Shown: positions 27,018-36,674 of the stretch, piece after piece | How positions within the stretch are numbered: position 1 is the stretch's first letter | Layout of the letters: each line of letters starts with the position of its first letter | From: an uncultured Aquimarina sp. | Lineage (GTDB): Bacteria; Bacteroidota; Bacteroidia; Flavobacteriales; Flavobacteriaceae | Reading direction: 5' to 3' | NCBI GenBank assembly: GCA_947498455.1 | Contig: CANMKK010000007.1 | Span: forward strand, 62,001 to 126,000 | Length of the DNA: 64,000 nt | Notes under the pieces: generated by a model | Seen by the model: the letters and a program-made list of their open reading frames with translations, nothing else | What the model was told of the DNA's origin: nothing | Databases searched by the model: none | Program-made: the position numbers and the translations under genes

Positions 27018-28631
27018 ATGTACAAAAAGTCCCATACGTTATTGCTTAGTGCTCTTTCATTTCTTCTAATTGTTAGTTGTGCCAAAAAAGGAAGTATTAC
27101 AGGAGGAGAGAAAGATGAAATTCCTCCAAAATTTGTAAAAGCTTCGCCTCCAAATTTCTCAACTAATTTTAGCGCTAATGAAATACGTATTTATTTTGAT
27201 GAATTTATAAAACTTGATGATCCTCAAAAGCAAATTATAATTTCACCACCGATGGATCCTAAACCTTCTATTACTCCATTAGGTAGTGCTAATAACTATA
27301 TTAAGATTAAATTCTTGGATACATTACTAGAGAATACAACCTATAGTATAAATTTTGGAGAAAGTATTGTAGACAATAACGAAGGAAATCCTAACCCTTT
27401 TTTTAGATATGTGTTTTCAACAGGAAATTCTCTTGACTCCCTAAGTATCCAAGGGGTAGTTAGAGATGCATTAGAAAAAGAAGCAGACCCTTTTATTACC
27501 GTGGCTTTATATGAAGTTGACTCCACATATACTGATTCAATCGTATTTTCTGAAGTACCAAGGTATATTACCAATACATTGGATAGTATCAATTTTAATT
27601 TAGACAATATACGAGAAGGCTCCTATAAGCTGATTGCACTAAAAGATGCTACAACAGATTACAAATATCAACCCAAACAAGATAAAATAGGTTTTTACGA
27701 AAAAGTTGTAACACTACCTGCAGATACTGCAAATATCTTTACCATCAATTTATTTAAAGAAGTTTTAGATTTTAAAGCACTAAAACCAAAACAGACGTCT
27801 AAAAACTCTTTTGTTTTTGGATATGAAGGCGAAGTCGATTCTATGAAAGTCAATATTGTATCCAACACTCCCAAAGATTATGAATACAGAACCTTCTTCG
27901 ATACCAAAAAAGACACGCTGCACTACTGGTTCAAACCTTTTTTTAAAACGGACTCTCTAATTTTCGAGGTTGCTAACGGTAAGAATTTTAAAGATACTCT
28001 TATAGGGCGTTTTAAAGATCAATATAAAGATTCATTAATCTTAAGTAATAACTCAAAAGGAAGTTTACCATTCAATAAAGAGTTTACTATTTTTTCAAAT
28101 ACTCCTTTAGACAGTATCAATGAAAAATTAATTTCATTGACAGATAAAGATACTGTAAAAGTGCCTTTTTCTGTACAATTAGATAAAACCACTAATGAAG
28201 CTACTTTTCAATTTGAAAGAACAGAAAGCAATTCATATAAAGTACAATTACTACCAGAGGCCGTAAAGGATTTTATTGGAAACGTTAATGACACCATAAA
28301 CTTTAATTTTAGAACAAAAAAGCTAGCGGATTATGGAACAATTTTTCTTACGCTTCAAAATGCAAAAGAATTTCCAATACTAGTTCAAGTCACTGATGAA
28401 AAAGGAAATTTCATTGCAGAAAAAATTGCTAATAATCTTGACACCTTAGTTTTTGATAATCTTGATCCAGGAAAATATAACCTCCGTGTGATCTTTGATT
28501 CTAATGAAAATGGAAAATGGGATACAGGTAATTTCCTAAAAGGTATTCAGCCAGAAAAGGTTGTTTATTATCCCAAAGTTATTGAAGTAAGAGCAAACTG
28601 GGAGTTAAAACAAACTTTTATTTTAGAATAA
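27018..28631 (+). CDS. Ig-like domain lipoprotein (Big_5 type)
   Basis: The 537-residue product has a lipoprotein signal (LLLSALSFLLIVSC, lipidated Cys at 21) followed by GSITGGEKDEIPPKFVKASP, the usual opening of a Bacterial Ig-like 5 domain (FSANEIRIYFDEFIKLDD). The remaining 400 residues are beta-rich with repeated Asp-Lys-Asp-Thr motifs, ending with a small domain containing PGKYNLRVIFDSNENGKWDTG, which resembles a prealbumin-like fold with possible calcium binding. It probably sits in the outer membrane facing the periplasm or surface. It overlaps the convergent nitrilase gene by 9 bases. The function is unknown. Confidence 0.85.
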   Translation: MYKKSHTLLLSALSFLLIVSCAKKGSITGGEKDEIPPKFVKASPPNFSTNFSANEIRIYFDEFIKLDDPQKQIIISPPMDPKPSITPLGSANNYIKIKFLDTLLENTTYSINFGESIVDNNEGNPNPFFRYVFSTGNSLDSLSIQGVVRDALEKEADPFITVALYEVDSTYTDSIVFSEVPRYITNTLDSINFNLDNIREGSYKLIALKDATTDYKYQPKQDKIGFYEKVVTLPADTANIFTINLFKEVLDFKALKPKQTSKNSFVFGYEGEVDSMKVNIVSNTPKDYEYRTFFDTKKDTLHYWFKPFFKTDSLIFEVANGKNFKDTLIGRFKDQYKDSLILSNNSKGSLPFNKEFTIFSNTPLDSINEKLISLTDKDTVKVPFSVQLDKTTNEATFQFERTESNSYKVQLLPEAVKDFIGNVNDTINFNFRTKKLADYGTIFLTLQNAKEFPILVQVTDEKGNFIAEKIANNLDTLVFDNLDPGKYNLRVIFDSNENGKWDTGNFLKGIQPEKVVYYPKVIEVRANWELKQTFILE

Positions 28632-29405
28632 CGTAAAACGATCTGCATCATTAAGAAAAGGTAGTTTCTCTCTAGTATTTCGGATATGTGTTTTTGATAA
28701 TGTCGTAAAAAGAACCACTTCTTTTTCTATTGGATTTTCTTCTAAAATCGAATTTCCTAAAACATCGTATCCCTGAGAATGACCGTTGTGCTCAAATCCC
28801 TTACCATCAAGTCCTACTCGATTTACGCCTATGCAATAACACATATTTTCGATTGCCCGTGCTTTTAGTAAAGTATCCCAGGCACTTATTCTTAATTTTG
28901 GCCAGCTAGCCACATACAGCAATACATCGTAACTAGAAGTATTCCTCGCCCAAACCGGAAATCTAAGATCATAACATATCTGTGGTTTAATATTCCACCC
29001 TCTATAAGATATAATTACTTCTTCATTTCCAGCAGTAAATACTTCTTGTTCTTTTGCTAATGTAAATAGATGATGTTTATCGTATTGCTGAATCATCCCA
29101 TTTGGTTCGACAAAAACAAAACGATTATAATAATGATCCCTTTCTTTTATGATAAGGCTTCCAGCCACTGCACACCCGATAGTACAAGTCATTTTTTTTA
29201 ACCATTGAAGCGTTTCCCCTTCCATAGTCTCTGCAACCTCAACGGCATTCATAGTAAATCCGGTGGTAAACATTTCAGGCAGAAGTATTAAGTCAACTTT
29301 TTTATTTATAGATTTAATTCTATTCTCAAAAGCTTTTCTATTCTGCACTGGATTTTCCCAAGCTAAATGTGATTGAATAAGCGCAATGTTTAAAATTTCT
29401 TTCAT
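28623..29405 (-). CDS. Nitrilase superfamily omega-amidase (YafV-like)
   Basis: This 260-residue carbon-nitrogen hydrolase is predicted to hydrolyse omega-amides such as alpha-ketoglutaramate to ketoacids and ammonia in the cytoplasm. The catalytic triad is visible: Glu44 in LILLPEMF, Lys110 in YDKHHLF and Cys144 in PQICYDLRFP. The FTTGFTMNA sequence after the Glu and the WARN segment fit the YafV/Nit2-like group, but substrate choice cannot be proved from sequence. Overlapping convergently with the Ig-like lipoprotein gene, it stands alone in its direction. Confidence 0.9.
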   Translation of the reverse strand: MKEILNIALIQSHLAWENPVQNRKAFENRIKSINKKVDLILLPEMFTTGFTMNAVEVAETMEGETLQWLKKMTCTIGCAVAGSLIIKERDHYYNRFVFVEPNGMIQQYDKHHLFTLAKEQEVFTAGNEEVIISYRGWNIKPQICYDLRFPVWARNTSSYDVLLYVASWPKLRISAWDTLLKARAIENMCYCIGVNRVGLDGKGFEHNGHSQGYDVLGNSILEENPIEKEVVLFTTLSKTHIRNTREKLPFLNDADRFTLF

Positions 29406-29548
29406 AAGCTAAAAATACCTAAAAAAACAATTAGCCACATATTGCAAAATAATAACTTGTTGCTCTTATTCTATCATTACCCTCCTTTTATTTCTCTATA
29501 TTTACTCATAAATCTAGGCTTATATATTAATTTATTACACAAAAACTA

Positions 29549-30841
29549 ATGCAAAAATTCACACACTACTCTTTAATTTTTTGTTTCATTTACACTATTA
29601 TTGGCACTGCTCAAAATGTAGAATCTCCCTATGAGGTTGCCATCTGGAAAGGTTTTTCTAAATCTGCCATTAGTTATACTTGGGATGATAATATCTCGGA
29701 ACAACTAACAGTAGCATTACCTATGTACGATGCTCTAAACTTAAAAATGACTTTTTTTCTTACCACATCTTTTTCTGCCAACTGGGATGCGTATAAAGAA
29801 GCTTCAGAAAATGGTCATGAAATAGCAGCTCATTCCATATCTCATAGTAATTTTGGTGACATGACCGATGAAACTCTAATAAATGAATTACTAAACCCAC
29901 AAGAGACTATAAATGCTAAACTCGGAAATAACAAATGTATTTCCATTGCATATCCATATTGTGTATCTGGAGATATTAATTTGGTATCCAACTATTATGT
30001 GAGTGGTAGATCTTGCCAAGGATACGTAGAAAGCCAAACACCTAATGACCTAATGCAGGTTAGTTCTATTTCTTGTGGTACGGAGGGAACTGTAAAAACC
30101 ACAGAAGATTTTAATACCACAGTAGATTCAGCAATAACCACCAATGGATGGTGCGTATTCTTATTTCATGCAATTGACGGAAGTGGATGGTCTCCAGTAG
30201 ATTCTTCAGAACTTCAGCCTCATTTAGAGTATGTAGCTGCAAACCCTAACAAATTTTGGATAGCTACCTATTCTGATACTGTGAGGTATATTACACAGCG
30301 AGATGCTATAATTATTCAGGAAATACTTAACAAATCTGATTTAATACAATGCAGCATTACCCATAACTTAGATCAAACCATATATAACACACCTATCTCA
30401 ATCCAAAGACCACTACCCTCTGATTGGGAAGAAGCTACAATTACTCAAAATGGAACCGAAATTCCATCACATATTATAGATGATAACGGTGCTAAAGTAA
30501 TTCGATTTGATGTAATACCTAATAATGGAGATGTTTTTATAAACAAATCAGGAGAATTATCATTAGAAGACAATGAATATATTACATATTCCTCTTTAAA
30601 AGTCTATCCAAATCCTTTTAAAGAAAAAGTTACACTAGAGTTCTTTTTAAAAGAAAAGAAAAATGTATCCTTTTCTATTATAAATCAATCTGGAAAAAAA
30701 CTATATACAATTGAAAAAAAGTTTTATTCTGGAAAACAAAAAATTAAAGTCCCTATCAATGGCTATAAGAATGAAGTTCTATTCTGTATTATTGAGGTAG
30801 ATGGTCATCAAAAACTTAAAAAACTAATCCCTACCAATTAA
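29549..30841 (+). CDS. T9SS-secreted polysaccharide deacetylase
   Basis: This 430-residue exported enzyme belongs to carbohydrate esterase family 4. A signal peptide (SLIFCFIYTIIGTAQ) precedes a NodB-type domain with motif 1 SYTWDDN (Asp46/Asp47, where Trp replaces the usual Phe) and motif 2 HEIAAHSISHSNF (metal-binding His95 and His99). Motif 4 or 5 appears as WCVFLFHAIDGSGW. A stretch of about 80 residues with an immunoglobulin-like look follows, then a type A sorting domain beginning SLKVYPNPFKEKVTLEFF (about 350-430). It should remove acetyl groups from an external polysaccharide such as xylan or chitin; which one is unknown. Confidence 0.85.
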   Translation: MQKFTHYSLIFCFIYTIIGTAQNVESPYEVAIWKGFSKSAISYTWDDNISEQLTVALPMYDALNLKMTFFLTTSFSANWDAYKEASENGHEIAAHSISHSNFGDMTDETLINELLNPQETINAKLGNNKCISIAYPYCVSGDINLVSNYYVSGRSCQGYVESQTPNDLMQVSSISCGTEGTVKTTEDFNTTVDSAITTNGWCVFLFHAIDGSGWSPVDSSELQPHLEYVAANPNKFWIATYSDTVRYITQRDAIIIQEILNKSDLIQCSITHNLDQTIYNTPISIQRPLPSDWEEATITQNGTEIPSHIIDDNGAKVIRFDVIPNNGDVFINKSGELSLEDNEYITYSSLKVYPNPFKEKVTLEFFLKEKKNVSFSIINQSGKKLYTIEKKFYSGKQKIKVPINGYKNEVLFCIIEVDGHQKLKKLIPTN

Positions 30842-30864
30842 AGAATGGTTTGTTTATAAATATT

Positions 30865-30905
30865 AACCCTATCTGTATGGAACCCTTTAATCGGGAGATA
30901 GGGTT
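30865..30905 (+). terminator. Possible terminator hairpin
   Basis: A perfect 10-bp stem AACCCTATCT/AGATAGGGTT lies 24 bp after the deacetylase stop. The following T-run is weak, so termination is only probable. Confidence 0.45.
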
Positions 30906-30940
30906 ACTATTTATAGCCGTTCTTATATGAAATGGCGTTA

Positions 30941-31000
30941 TACAATTTAACCATAATACTTCTCAGATAAAACGAAGTTACTTTTTCGTTTTCTTTTCAA
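30941..31000. repeat. Repeat family B, partial copy 2
   Basis: TACAATTTAACCATAATACTTCT is shared almost exactly with the copies at 6838 and 62006. After that only ACTTTTTCGTTTT is similar, so this copy is either truncated or badly diverged. Confidence 0.5.
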
Positions 31001-31036
31001 GACAATCCTTTGGAAATTACCCCCCTCAATAAAGGA

Positions 31037-32284
31037 TTAGAATAATCGATACCCAAAAATAAATGAAACAGATCCATACTTAGATGTCCAACTTGGTAAA
31101 GTATTATAAAAATCACGATTAGATGAAGCTCTCACTTCCAAACTATACTTCTTATACTTATAACCCGCTCCAAAAACAAAATTAGGAACATTAGCAAAAC
31201 TGAGATCTGTTGTTAATATTACATCTTCAATTTCTTCATATTCTATATCAGATTTCAAAACAAAATCAAATGAAAAGGCTGCATTAACAAATATTTTAGA
31301 ATCATTTTTTAAGAAAAAATAATGACGGATTCCTATAGGTAACTCTATAGAACTATAATCAACAGTTACTGTTCTTGGTTCAGGTCTTGTTTCTAAATAC
31401 ACTATTTCTTCTTCTCCTTTAAAGTACTGATATGTTGGTTCTACAAAAACAGACCATTTATTATTTTTAAAAGGCAAAACAGCCTCCAACTCTGTCCCCA
31501 ACCTAAAGGTAACTTTATTCCCAAAATCAACATCTCTGTTAAATCCTAGAGATCCCGATTCTCCTTTATCTCTTTTTAACGACAAATGATTAAAATTAAT
31601 TCCTGGTCTTATGGTTAGATTAAAATCTAAGGGATTTTTGCCTTTTTTCTTGTTAATCAATTCTACATCCGAATTAACACACGTATTATATTTTATAAAA
31701 TATCTAATGAGATCATCTGTTCTATAACCGACATTTGTAATATACTGTATATCAATATCACTACAAGAAACATTCGTTAATAATTGTTGCCTATAATGTT
31801 TATTTACCCCTACGGAACCAGAGGCATCTTTGTATTTTTTATACGCTAATGTTTTAATATCTTCACTATCTTTTTCATAAAAAAACGCTCTATGGTTATT
31901 ATCTGTATAAGAATATAAACTTGCCTGTCCAACTAATAAAAGTTTTAAGAACAAAGTTTCTTCCTTGAAATTCAATTTCTTTTCGGTATCCAATAAATCA
32001 TATTCGGTAGGTGACCGATCAATATCTACAGTATTTCTTACAAATTTATACTCATCAGAAACTGAAAAACTGGATACACCTCGCATTGTTCCTCTTTTTA
32101 CTTGGGAATTAGCATCTAACTTGTAATCAAAATACTCTGGGTTATTTAACCAGCCTTCGTTTTTAATCAGACAGTCTACACGGACTCCTTTATTATTAAT
32201 AAAGTACCCTTCTTCAAATCGAACCTGGGCAATACTTTTAAATCCAATACACACTAAAAAAACCAATATTAAATTTCTAATCAT
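31037..32284 (-). CDS. Outer-membrane beta-barrel protein
   Basis: The 415-residue product has a signal peptide (MIRNLILVFLVCIGFKSIAQ) and an N-terminal 190-residue domain starting VRFEEGYFINNKGVRVDCLI, often found with such barrels. A C-terminal region (about 215-415) of amphipathic strands follows, including FNLTIRPGINFNHLSLKRD, WSVFVEPTYQYFKG and a final strand SVSFIFGYRLF ending in Phe. This layout matches flavobacterial porin-type or PorT-like barrel proteins of unknown function. It is transcribed divergently from ileS and has no operon partner. Confidence 0.75.
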   Translation of the reverse strand: MIRNLILVFLVCIGFKSIAQVRFEEGYFINNKGVRVDCLIKNEGWLNNPEYFDYKLDANSQVKRGTMRGVSSFSVSDEYKFVRNTVDIDRSPTEYDLLDTEKKLNFKEETLFLKLLLVGQASLYSYTDNNHRAFFYEKDSEDIKTLAYKKYKDASGSVGVNKHYRQQLLTNVSCSDIDIQYITNVGYRTDDLIRYFIKYNTCVNSDVELINKKKGKNPLDFNLTIRPGINFNHLSLKRDKGESGSLGFNRDVDFGNKVTFRLGTELEAVLPFKNNKWSVFVEPTYQYFKGEEEIVYLETRPEPRTVTVDYSSIELPIGIRHYFFLKNDSKIFVNAAFSFDFVLKSDIEYEEIEDVILTTDLSFANVPNFVFGAGYKYKKYSLEVRASSNRDFYNTLPSWTSKYGSVSFIFGYRLF

Positions 32285-32573
32285 AACTTTTAATTATTTA
32301 AAACTTGTTTGAAATTAACAACTAACTTTTATTCAAAAACTGGCGAATTTACATCAATCGCAAATTTCCACATAAACAAAGTTGTTATTTAATGAATCAT
32401 TTATAAACAGTACTCAATTAGTTAATGTCTTACCCTATCCATTTGTTACCCAAAAATTCAAAAAAATATTTCTTTATATCTCAATTTTATAACAGACAGA
32501 TTATTACAATTAATCACTCGTCATTTTTCAATAAAATCCTTATTTTCGCAGACCTAATAGAAAGAATGATCTC

Positions 32574-35500
32574 ATGAGTACGAAGTTTCCTGAATATAAA
32601 GGACTTGACCTGCCTAAAGTAGCAGATGATATACTACAGTTTTGGCAACAAAATAACATTTTCGAAAAGAGCGTTTCAGAACGTGAAGATGCTGCTCCTT
32701 TTATATTTTTTGAAGGACCGCCATCTGCCAATGGTCTTCCGGGCATACACCATGTTATGGCGCGTGCGATCAAAGATATTTTCTGCCGATATAAGACCCA
32801 AAAAGGATTTCAGGTAAAGCGAAAAGCAGGATGGGACACACATGGGCTACCCGTAGAATTAGGTGTAGAAAAAGAATTAGGTATTACCAAAGAAGATATT
32901 GGTACTAAAATAACTGTAGAAGCATATAATGAGGCTTGTAAAAAAGCGGTTATGCGTTATACCGATATCTGGAATGATCTTACTCAAAAAATAGGATATT
33001 GGGTAGACATGGATGATCCATACATTACGTATAAGTCTAAATACATGGAAAGTGTATGGTGGCTACTGTCCGAAATTTATAAAAAAGGATTACTTTATAA
33101 AGGATATACTATCCAACCATATTCTCCAAAAGCAGGAACAGGATTAAGCTCGCACGAACTTAATCAACCAGGAACTTATCAAGATGTTACAGATACTACG
33201 GTAGTTGCTCAGTTTAAAGTAATAAAGGATACACTACCTTCATTTTTATCAAATATTGGGGCGGATATTTACTTATTAGCTTGGACAACTACTCCCTGGA
33301 CACTACCTTCTAATACAGCATTGACCGTTGGGGCAAAGATTGACTACGTAGTAGTAAAGACTTATAACCAATATACTTTTGAACCCATCCATGTTATTCT
33401 TGCCAAAAACTTAGTCGGGAAACAATTCTCCGGGAAATTTGTGCAAGTAGAAACTGAAGAAGAGATTGCTTCATATAAAGAAGGAGATAAAAAAATTCCG
33501 TATTTCATTAAAACAGAATGCAAAGGATCTGATTTGGTAGAAATACGCTATGAGCAGTTAATCAACTATGCGCAACCATATGAGCATCCAGAAAATGCAT
33601 TTAGGGTAATTACAGGTGATTTTGTAACTACAGAAGATGGTACAGGTATTGTTCATACAGCTCCTACATTTGGTGCTGATGATGCAATGGTGGCAAAACA
33701 GGCCACACCAGAAGTACCACCGATGCTCGTAAAAGATGAAAACGATAATTTGGTTCCGTTAGTAGACCTACAAGGTAAATTCACCAAACACATGGGAGAA
33801 TTTGCTGGTAAGTATGTTAAAAACGAATATTACAATGAAGGAGAAGCTCCCGAAAGATCAGTTGATGTAGAAATAGCCATTAAACTGAAAACAGAAAATA
33901 AAGCTTTTAAAGTAGAAAAATACGTTCATAGTTATCCTAATTGCTGGCGAACAGATAAACCTATATTATACTATCCATTAGATTCTTGGTTTATTAAGGT
34001 TACTGATTTTAAAGATCGGATGCACGAACTTAATCTAGGAATTAACTGGAAGCCTAAATCAACTGGAGAAGGGCGTTTTGGGAATTGGCTAGCCAATGCT
34101 AATGACTGGAATTTATCTCGATCTCGTTTCTGGGGAATTCCCTTACCTATCTGGCGTACAGAAGATGGTAAAGAAGAAGTCATCATTGGTTCTGTCGAGG
34201 AATTAAAATCTGAAATTACCAAAGCAATAGAAGCTGGAATTCTAGAATCGGATATTTTCGCAGATTTTGTAGTTGGAGATATGAGCGAAGGTAATTATGA
34301 CAAAATTGACCTTCATAAAAACGTAGTTGATAAGATTACTTTGGTTTCCCCATCAGGAAAACCTATGAAAAGAGAAAGTGACCTTATCGATGTTTGGTTT
34401 GATTCTGGATCTATGCCTTATGCTCAATGGCATTATCCTTTTGAAAATAAAGAAAAAGTAGAGTCCGGAGACAGAAAAGCTGATTTTATTGCAGAAGGAG
34501 TTGACCAAACTCGTGGTTGGTTTTATACATTACATGCGATAGGCACCATGATATTTGATGATGTTGCTTATAAAAATGTAGTATCTAATGGATTAGTACT
34601 AGATAAGAATGGTCAAAAAATGTCTAAAAGACTTGGAAATGCGGTAGATCCATTCGAAACTTTAAAAGCATATGGCCCTGATGCTACCAGATGGTATATG
34701 ATCAGTAATGCAAACCCTTGGGACAACTTAAAATTTGATTCAGAAGGAATTGCAGAAGTAAGACGTAAGTTTTTCGGTACTTTATATAACACATATTCTT
34801 TCTTTACATTATATGCCAATATTGATAATTTCACATATTCAGAAGCTGATATTCCCTTAGCAAAACGACCGGAAATAGATCGATGGATTCTTAGCGAACT
34901 GCACTCTTTGATAAAAAATGTAGATCTATATTATAACGAATATGAGCCTACAAAGGCAGCTAGGGCAATTTCTGATTTCGTACAAGAAAATCTTAGCAAC
35001 TGGTTTGTACGTCTTAGCAGAAGAAGATATTGGAAAGGAGATTATCAAGAAGATAAAATATCTGCATATCAAACGCTGTACACATGTATGATTACGGTAG
35101 CAAAGTTAGGAGCCCCAATAGCTCCATTCTTTATGGATCGTTTGTATAAAGATTTAGCATCTAATTCGACTAAAGAATTACATGAAAGTGTTCATTTATC
35201 ACACTTTCCAACATATGACCCGGTATTTGTGGATAAAGCTTTGGAGCATAAGATGCAAAAAGCTCAAAGCGTATCTTCATTAGTACTTTCCTTACGTCAA
35301 AAGGAAAAAATAAAAGTACGTCAGCCATTACAGCGAATCATGATTCCTGTATTAAATGAAGCCGAAAAAAATGAAATAAATGATATTGCAGATCTTATAA
35401 AAAACGAGGTAAATGTTAAGAAAATAGAGCTCATAGATGATGCTTCTGGGATTTTAGTGAAGCAAATTAAACCTAATTTTAAAAATTTAGGACCTCGCTT

Positions 35501-35978
35501 TGGAAAAGATATGAAATTGATTGCCAACAAGATACAATCTTTTAACCAAGAAACTATAAAAATTCTCGAACAAACTGGAACATTTGATATAGAAATTAAT
35601 GATAAAATTATTAACTTAGGTATCAATGATGTAGAAATCAGCTCGCAAGATATTGAGGGTTGGTTGGTTGCAAACTCGGGTTCACTAACTGTCGCTCTGG
35701 ATATAACCATAACTCCAGAGTTAAAGAAAGAAGGTATTGCAAGGGAACTTGTAAATCGAATTCAGAACATTCGTAAGGATAGTGGATTAGAGGTTACTGA
35801 TCGCATAGGTATTGTTTTTGAAGAAAATAAAACTGTGCAAGAGGCTGTTGCAACAAATGAGACTTACATCAAGAATGAAACCTTAACCGAGACAATTGAA
35901 TTTGCAACTGATATAATAAACGGTACGGAAATTGCGTTTGACGACATTGCAACACAATTGGTAATTAAAAAACAGTAA
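32574..35978 (+). CDS. ileS: Isoleucyl-tRNA synthetase
   Basis: This 1134-residue class I synthetase loads tRNA with isoleucine. The HIGH-type motif is GLPGIHH (about 54-60), the AGWDTHGLPVELGVEKELGI block follows, the editing domain has AWTTTPWTLPSNTALTV, and the KMSKS motif reads QKMSKRLGN (about 681). The first motif and the extra C-terminal length resemble the eukaryotic-like IleS2 group, typically less sensitive to mupirocin; this is inference from motif shape. The ATG at 32574 is followed by the usual N terminus FPEYKGLDLPK. It is 4 bp upstream of the DksA-like gene, and lspA lies further on, an order common in Flavobacteriaceae. Confidence 0.97.
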   Translation: MSTKFPEYKGLDLPKVADDILQFWQQNNIFEKSVSEREDAAPFIFFEGPPSANGLPGIHHVMARAIKDIFCRYKTQKGFQVKRKAGWDTHGLPVELGVEKELGITKEDIGTKITVEAYNEACKKAVMRYTDIWNDLTQKIGYWVDMDDPYITYKSKYMESVWWLLSEIYKKGLLYKGYTIQPYSPKAGTGLSSHELNQPGTYQDVTDTTVVAQFKVIKDTLPSFLSNIGADIYLLAWTTTPWTLPSNTALTVGAKIDYVVVKTYNQYTFEPIHVILAKNLVGKQFSGKFVQVETEEEIASYKEGDKKIPYFIKTECKGSDLVEIRYEQLINYAQPYEHPENAFRVITGDFVTTEDGTGIVHTAPTFGADDAMVAKQATPEVPPMLVKDENDNLVPLVDLQGKFTKHMGEFAGKYVKNEYYNEGEAPERSVDVEIAIKLKTENKAFKVEKYVHSYPNCWRTDKPILYYPLDSWFIKVTDFKDRMHELNLGINWKPKSTGEGRFGNWLANANDWNLSRSRFWGIPLPIWRTEDGKEEVIIGSVEELKSEITKAIEAGILESDIFADFVVGDMSEGNYDKIDLHKNVVDKITLVSPSGKPMKRESDLIDVWFDSGSMPYAQWHYPFENKEKVESGDRKADFIAEGVDQTRGWFYTLHAIGTMIFDDVAYKNVVSNGLVLDKNGQKMSKRLGNAVDPFETLKAYGPDATRWYMISNANPWDNLKFDSEGIAEVRRKFFGTLYNTYSFFTLYANIDNFTYSEADIPLAKRPEIDRWILSELHSLIKNVDLYYNEYEPTKAARAISDFVQENLSNWFVRLSRRRYWKGDYQEDKISAYQTLYTCMITVAKLGAPIAPFFMDRLYKDLASNSTKELHESVHLSHFPTYDPVFVDKALEHKMQKAQSVSSLVLSLRQKEKIKVRQPLQRIMIPVLNEAEKNEINDIADLIKNEVNVKKIELIDDASGILVKQIKPNFKNLGPRFGKDMKLIANKIQSFNQETIKILEQTGTFDIEINDKIINLGINDVEISSQDIEGWLVANSGSLTVALDITITPELKKEGIARELVNRIQNIRKDSGLEVTDRIGIVFEENKTVQEAVATNETYIKNETLTETIEFATDIINGTEIAFDDIATQLVIKKQ

Positions 35979-35982
35979 AAAT

Positions 35983-36366
35983 ATGGCCGAAGATGTAAAA
36001 GTAAGGTACAGCGATGCCGATTTAGCAATGTTTAAGGAGATTATCCTTGAAAAAGTTGAAAAAGCACAGAAAGATTTGGAATTGCTAAAAAGTGCTTATA
36101 AGAATGATGGTAATAACGGTACAGATGATACCTCTCCTACATTCAAAGCATTTGAAGAAGGAAGTGAAACTATGTCTAAAGAAGCTAATACACAATTAGC
36201 CATTAGACAAGAGAAATTTGTACGTGATTTAAAAAATGCGCTTTTACGCATTGAGAATAAAACTTACGGAATTTGTCGTGTTACAGGTAAGTTAATTAAT
36301 CCAGAGCGATTAAAACTAGTACCACACGCAACTCTTAGTATTGAAGCAAAAAATATGCAGAGCTAA
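35983..36366 (+). CDS. DksA/TraR-type protein with degenerate zinc finger
   Basis: This 127-residue protein resembles DksA/TraR, small coiled-coil proteins that enter the RNA polymerase secondary channel. The coiled coil (about 15-90) is interrupted by a loop with NGTDDTSPTFKAFEEGSE. At the C terminus the usual four-cysteine finger is reduced to one Cys: YGICRVTGKLINPERLKLVPHATLSIEAK keeps the spacing of the family, but the other three Cys positions are replaced. The fold can probably survive without zinc; an effect on transcription is an inference. It is 4 bp after ileS, so cotranscribed, and a terminator follows. Confidence 0.88.
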   Translation: MAEDVKVRYSDADLAMFKEIILEKVEKAQKDLELLKSAYKNDGNNGTDDTSPTFKAFEEGSETMSKEANTQLAIRQEKFVRDLKNALLRIENKTYGICRVTGKLINPERLKLVPHATLSIEAKNMQS

Positions 36367-36380
36367 GATTACAATACGAT

Positions 36381-36420
36381 AAAGAGGTGTCTAACATACT
36401 GATGCCTCTTTATTTTTTTT
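36381..36420 (+). terminator. Terminator after DksA-type gene
   Basis: AAAGAGGTGTC and GATGCCTCTTT form a stem with two wobble pairs, followed by a run of T. Confidence 0.7.
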
Positions 36421-36531
36421 ACAAAACTATAACAGATTATTGTAAATAAAGTAGAGCATGTATTTATAACAGTTTTGCATCTCTTTTGATATAGTTTTAA
36501 GCTTTAGTAGTCTTATCAAATTCGATTTAAT

Positions 36532-36571
36532 AAAAAAACTGCTTACATTCAATTATATGTAAACAGTTTTT
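36532..36571 (-). terminator. Possible terminator after carbonic anhydrase gene
   Basis: AAAAACTGCTTACAT and ATGTAAACAGTTTTT form a 15-bp stem with one wobble pair and A/T runs on both sides. It lies about 100 bp after the minus-strand carbonic anhydrase stop. Confidence 0.6.
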
Positions 36572-36674
36572 CAAAAATCAAGATGCATACCAGCCTCAAA
36601 TGAAATTACCTACTAAAATTGTTTCTTTTCAATTCCGGATTGCAGTAATTTCATAAAAAAACTTGTATTATTCT

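Larger units (their letters stand above)
36367..36674. other. Intergenic region with two hairpins, 308 bp
   Basis: It contains the terminator-like hairpin of the DksA-type gene (36381-36420) and a second hairpin at 36532-36571. Nothing else was recognised. Confidence 0.6.
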
